From Paralvinella palmiformis (lineage: Eukaryota > Annelida > Polychaeta > Terebellida > Alvinellidae): 64,000 nucleotides of DNA. Made by a program: the position numbers and the translations under genes. Under the pieces are notes generated by a model. It was not told the DNA's origin. It searched no databases and saw only the letters and a list, made by a program, of their open reading frames with translations. Of this stretch, positions 61,250-64,000 are shown in pieces. Where the stretch lies: positions 38,694 to 102,693 of the forward strand of contig JAODUP010001137.1 in NCBI GenBank assembly GCA_025642065.1, in the 5' to 3' direction. Every line of letters begins with the position of its first letter. The first letter of the stretch is position 1.

Positions 61250-63295
61250 CTACAGTAAACATTGTTTTGTTTGATGCAAGACACTTCTGGGTATTGAGAT
61301 TGTTATTAAAAATAAAGATGATAAAATTAAACTGCTCTTCATTAAACATTATATGCCATTTGACTGTTCTGATAATACAGATGATTTCAGGACGTATTTT
61401 TCTAGAGTTAATAATATTTTTGAAACATATCCTGCTCCATCTGCGTACGTTATTGGTCATCTTAATGCCAATGTAACCATGATGAACAACCAATGTAGTT
61501 CTAAATTTGGTGAAACATTATTGAAGTTTTGTAATGATGAGGGTATTTTAATGGCTGATTATGACTACCTTCCTGAGGACTCAAACACTTTTACTAGTTC
61601 TGCACATAATACTGTGAGCTGGTTGGATCATATACTTACAACCAACACTGGTCGGGATCTTATAGAACATATTGATATCGTAAACAATTTTGCATCTTCT
61701 GATCTATTGTTACTATTGAACTGTGAGTGATTTCATGTTATGGAACATAAAAAATGTAATTTATTCCACGTATTGATTGGTCCTCCATCGATTCTCCTTC
61801 AATTGATGGCTATCACAATAAAACTTCTTAGTTATGTAATATTACAATTGATTATGGCATGCTTAGTTGCAATCAAATATCTTGTAATAATTCAAATAAT
61901 AGATTATCCATAGACAGTATGTATTTGTGTATCATTAAGGCTATGCGTGACTCTATTCACCATTGATTCCTGTTGTGGGAAGAAAAGGAAAATTTCATCC
62001 TATAGCTGGGTGGAATGACTATTTATGTTAAAACAGCTCACTCATATGCCTTGAAGGCCTTTTTATTTTGACTGTCAAACTCTAAGCCTATATTTGGACT
62101 CATACGTGACATCATGAATCCATCATCTGCTAGATTGAAACAATGTTTGCGTTTTTGCAAATCCAAGGAAGATCGAACTCGAGATGATGCTTTAGCAAAT
62201 AAACTTCTGTTAAATGATACTGTATGTTTTTGGAAGGAAGTTAGCAAGATGAACCGAACTGGTAGTAGTGTTCTGGCATCAATAATAAATGGTGTTACAG
62301 GTGAAAATAATATAACTAAGGTGTGGTATGACCACTATTACAAGTTGTTGGACTCAAGTTGTAATACTTCTAATCAACCCTATGTTGAATGTATCATGAA
62401 TGATATTGTACACTCCCAATCAGTATTCTTTCGGTTCTCTGCACTAATTGTGAAGCATGCAATTAATAAACTTAAAATGGGTAAAAGTGCAGTTACTGAC
62501 TAGATTTAAGGTGAACACTTCAAGTATGCACACTCTAAGGTTACTTGTTTGTTATCAATGTTGTTTAAAGCCATGTTTCTACAGAACTCTCTACCTCGTA
62601 AGCTTATTGAGACGATTATTGTTCCTATTATAAAGAATATTATAATCAACGCTCTAGTCCAGTATATATTTATTATCTTGATGCTTCAAAAGGATTTGAT
62701 CGTATAAACCATTGGTGTCTCTTTAAGAAACTGATTAAACGTAATACTTTGATCAGTCTTCTCATATTCTGGTATTATCAACAAACAATTTGTGTACGTT
62801 GAGGTAACCAATTGTATGTGTTTCAAACCAAATTCACTGAATGGTTTATTTGTACCTACTCTCTGCTTTAATGATGTACCTCTGACGTTCGTAACAAGTA
62901 ACAAATATTTAGGTGTAAGTATACATAACAAACATCAGATAATGATGATATCATGAGATATGTTAAATCGCTTTATTCAAGATGGAATTTGCTTATCAGT
63001 CGCTTCAAAACATGTTCCTTCAGTATTAAATTTAGATCATTCCTTTGCAATGCCTATGGCTGTCATTTGTGGCCTTTAATAATATATACAGAAAATAATT
63101 TGGTATTTTAAGGGGGGAGAGTATGTCTGCAATTTATGTCAATAATAATATTGATTCATTTGGGGTGCTGATTCGCAAAAAAACATTGATAATTTTAAAA
63201 ACCCGTTTAGGTGCTACTAGCAATTTGCTAGTACAATGTATTGTTTCTAGTTTGTTTTATTATCATTCTAGCTCTCATACCAATGAACCATAGAA
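61250..63295 (+). mobile_element. LINE relic with endonuclease and scattered RT pieces
   Basis: The endonuclease part (about 61350-61730) reads YVIGHLNANV, KFGETLLKFCNDEGILMADY and NTVSWLDHILTTNTG; the residue before LNAN is His where most families have Asp. The linker (62114-62503) reads DALANKLLLNDTVCFWKEVS and INKLKMGKSAVTD. RT remains are IYLDASKGFDRINHWCLFKK (about 62665); the catalytic box is lost. The C-terminal part reads NKYLGVSIHN (about 62900), SLYSRWNLLISRFKTCSF and LIRKKTLIILKTRLGA (about 63165). Large deletions and stops are present throughout. The clade is not resolved. Confidence 0.78.
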
Positions 63296-63369
63296 CAATT
63301 AGTTATACAATACGATCTTCATGAACTTATAACGTTTCATAAAACGTTTCAACCGATGTTTAATCTTAC

Positions 63370-63582
63370 CTGACCTTGGTGGATCTGGAGTTCCGGTTTG
63401 ACAGGTGGTACCAACTCGATGGCTGCCAGACACTGTTTGGATAACACGCAAACAACATTTTTGTCCCGTTGAACAATCAGCGTCGATGAAACAGGAAGTG
63501 ACGACTACCGAACGGACCCGATACAAAATCCTTTCCAAAGTTCTTCTGTTTCGGCTCGTATCACTCAGAGGACAGCAAGAAA
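63370..63582 (-). CDS. Candidate cysteine-rich exon, prokineticin- or WAP-like spacing
   Basis: A minus-strand frame ends at a good 5' splice site (TCAG|GTAAGA, exon end 63370). Its 3' splice site may be the AG before 63582 or the one before 63563. The frame encodes CFIDADCSTGQKCCLRV followed by a further Cys 16 residues on: C-x5-C-x5-CC-x16-C. That resembles the N-terminal half of prokineticin/astakine and other small disulfide-rich secreted domains, but the match is to spacing only. Another possible minus exon, 63816-63691, ends at a GTAAGT donor. The frame that would join it is Ser/Asp-rich but has a TGA upstream and no ATG after it, so the gene model is incomplete. The rest of the gene would lie beyond a LINE relic or outside the window. 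Confidence 0.33.
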
Positions 63583-63899
63583 CTGTTCGATATATGTGCA
63601 AAGAGCACGAAATCGGCATCAACGATAACAGTTATTATTTTATATAGTTTCTCAAATATAATTGGCAACAGATGTTTATTGAGAACTTACGCCTTTTATT
63701 CTGGTCTTTGGAATTTGTCGTACTGCTATCTTCATCATTAGACGACGGTGAATCTGGTCAATCCGACAACTTGACATTTTCTATCGTTTTCCAGAAGAAG
63801 TCACGTGGTGATTTATCTGGAAATATGAGTGTCTACTATTATACATTAACAGAAATACGAATACTTGAACAACATATAGAAAATGAAAACAATGCTTCT

Positions 63900-63902
<3 letters not shown>

Positions 63903-63948
<46 letters not shown>

Positions 63949-64000
63949 GAGAGAGAGAGAGAGGGAGAGGGGAGAGAGAAGGAGAGACAGAGCAAGAGAG
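63903..64000. repeat. (TA)n followed by (GA)n compound microsatellite
   Basis: About 20 TA units, then a purine tract of GAGA/GGGA repeats running to the window edge. Confidence 0.9.

Overview
This is eukaryotic nuclear DNA, visibly AT-rich, with spliced genes, long introns, many microsatellites and a dense load of decayed transposable elements. The gene set (STYX, a C6orf120-type protein, iduronate-2-sulfatase) is animal. The mix of L2-like and jockey/CR1-like LINEs, hAT and pogo-like DNA transposons, tRNA-derived SINEs and an F-type env-like gene best fits an invertebrate, probably a lophotrochozoan such as a mollusc. The taxon is an inference; no sequence here proves it.

Three host genes can be supported with confidence. 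(1) STYX, on the minus strand: 11 coding exons from 25099 down to 12687 with clean GT/AG junctions, giving a 210-residue pseudophosphatase. (2) A C6orf120/UPF0669 homolog, plus strand, 46097-46627, in one coding exon behind a 3' splice site. (3) An iduronate-2-sulfatase, plus strand, 51197-52984, in only two exons, 549 residues. Two weaker candidates are a last exon at 25780-25963 (minus), just upstream of STYX, and a cysteine-rich exon at 63370-63582 (minus) at the right edge.

Layout. 1-7.9 kb: no gene seen, but two foldback elements, a tRNA-like SINE and half of a TTAA-type MITE. 7.9-12.7 kb: downstream of STYX, possibly its 3' UTR. 12.7-25.1 kb: STYX; its 4.7-kb fourth intron is packed with MITEs, a pogo-like element carrying a nested MITE, a hAT end and a SINE. 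27-31 kb: a LINE remnant split by a TA microsatellite, then a hAT transposase relic. 32-32.8 kb: a 44-bp satellite with higher-order structure. 33.8-34.1 kb: a perfect hairpin beside an AAAC array. 39.5-40.8 kb: a LINE reverse-transcriptase relic. 41.9-43.7 kb: an inverted repeat and pogo relatives. 46-48 kb: C6orf120 homolog. 49.2-50.7 kb: second hAT copy. 51.2-53.1 kb: IDS. 53.1-56.1 kb: LINE pieces and an exact 164-bp tandem duplication. 57.8-61 kb: a hAT end and a broken env-like gene with an L2-like LINE inserted in it. 61.2-63.3 kb: another LINE relic.

The host genes are not functionally linked. Most of the structure in the window is transposon history: nested insertions, matching empty sites, and microsatellites at or inside element relics. 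I did not find a clearly new multi-gene system. The most unusual items are the orphan env-like gene, the satellite with its 176-bp higher-order unit, and the isolated perfect hairpin.
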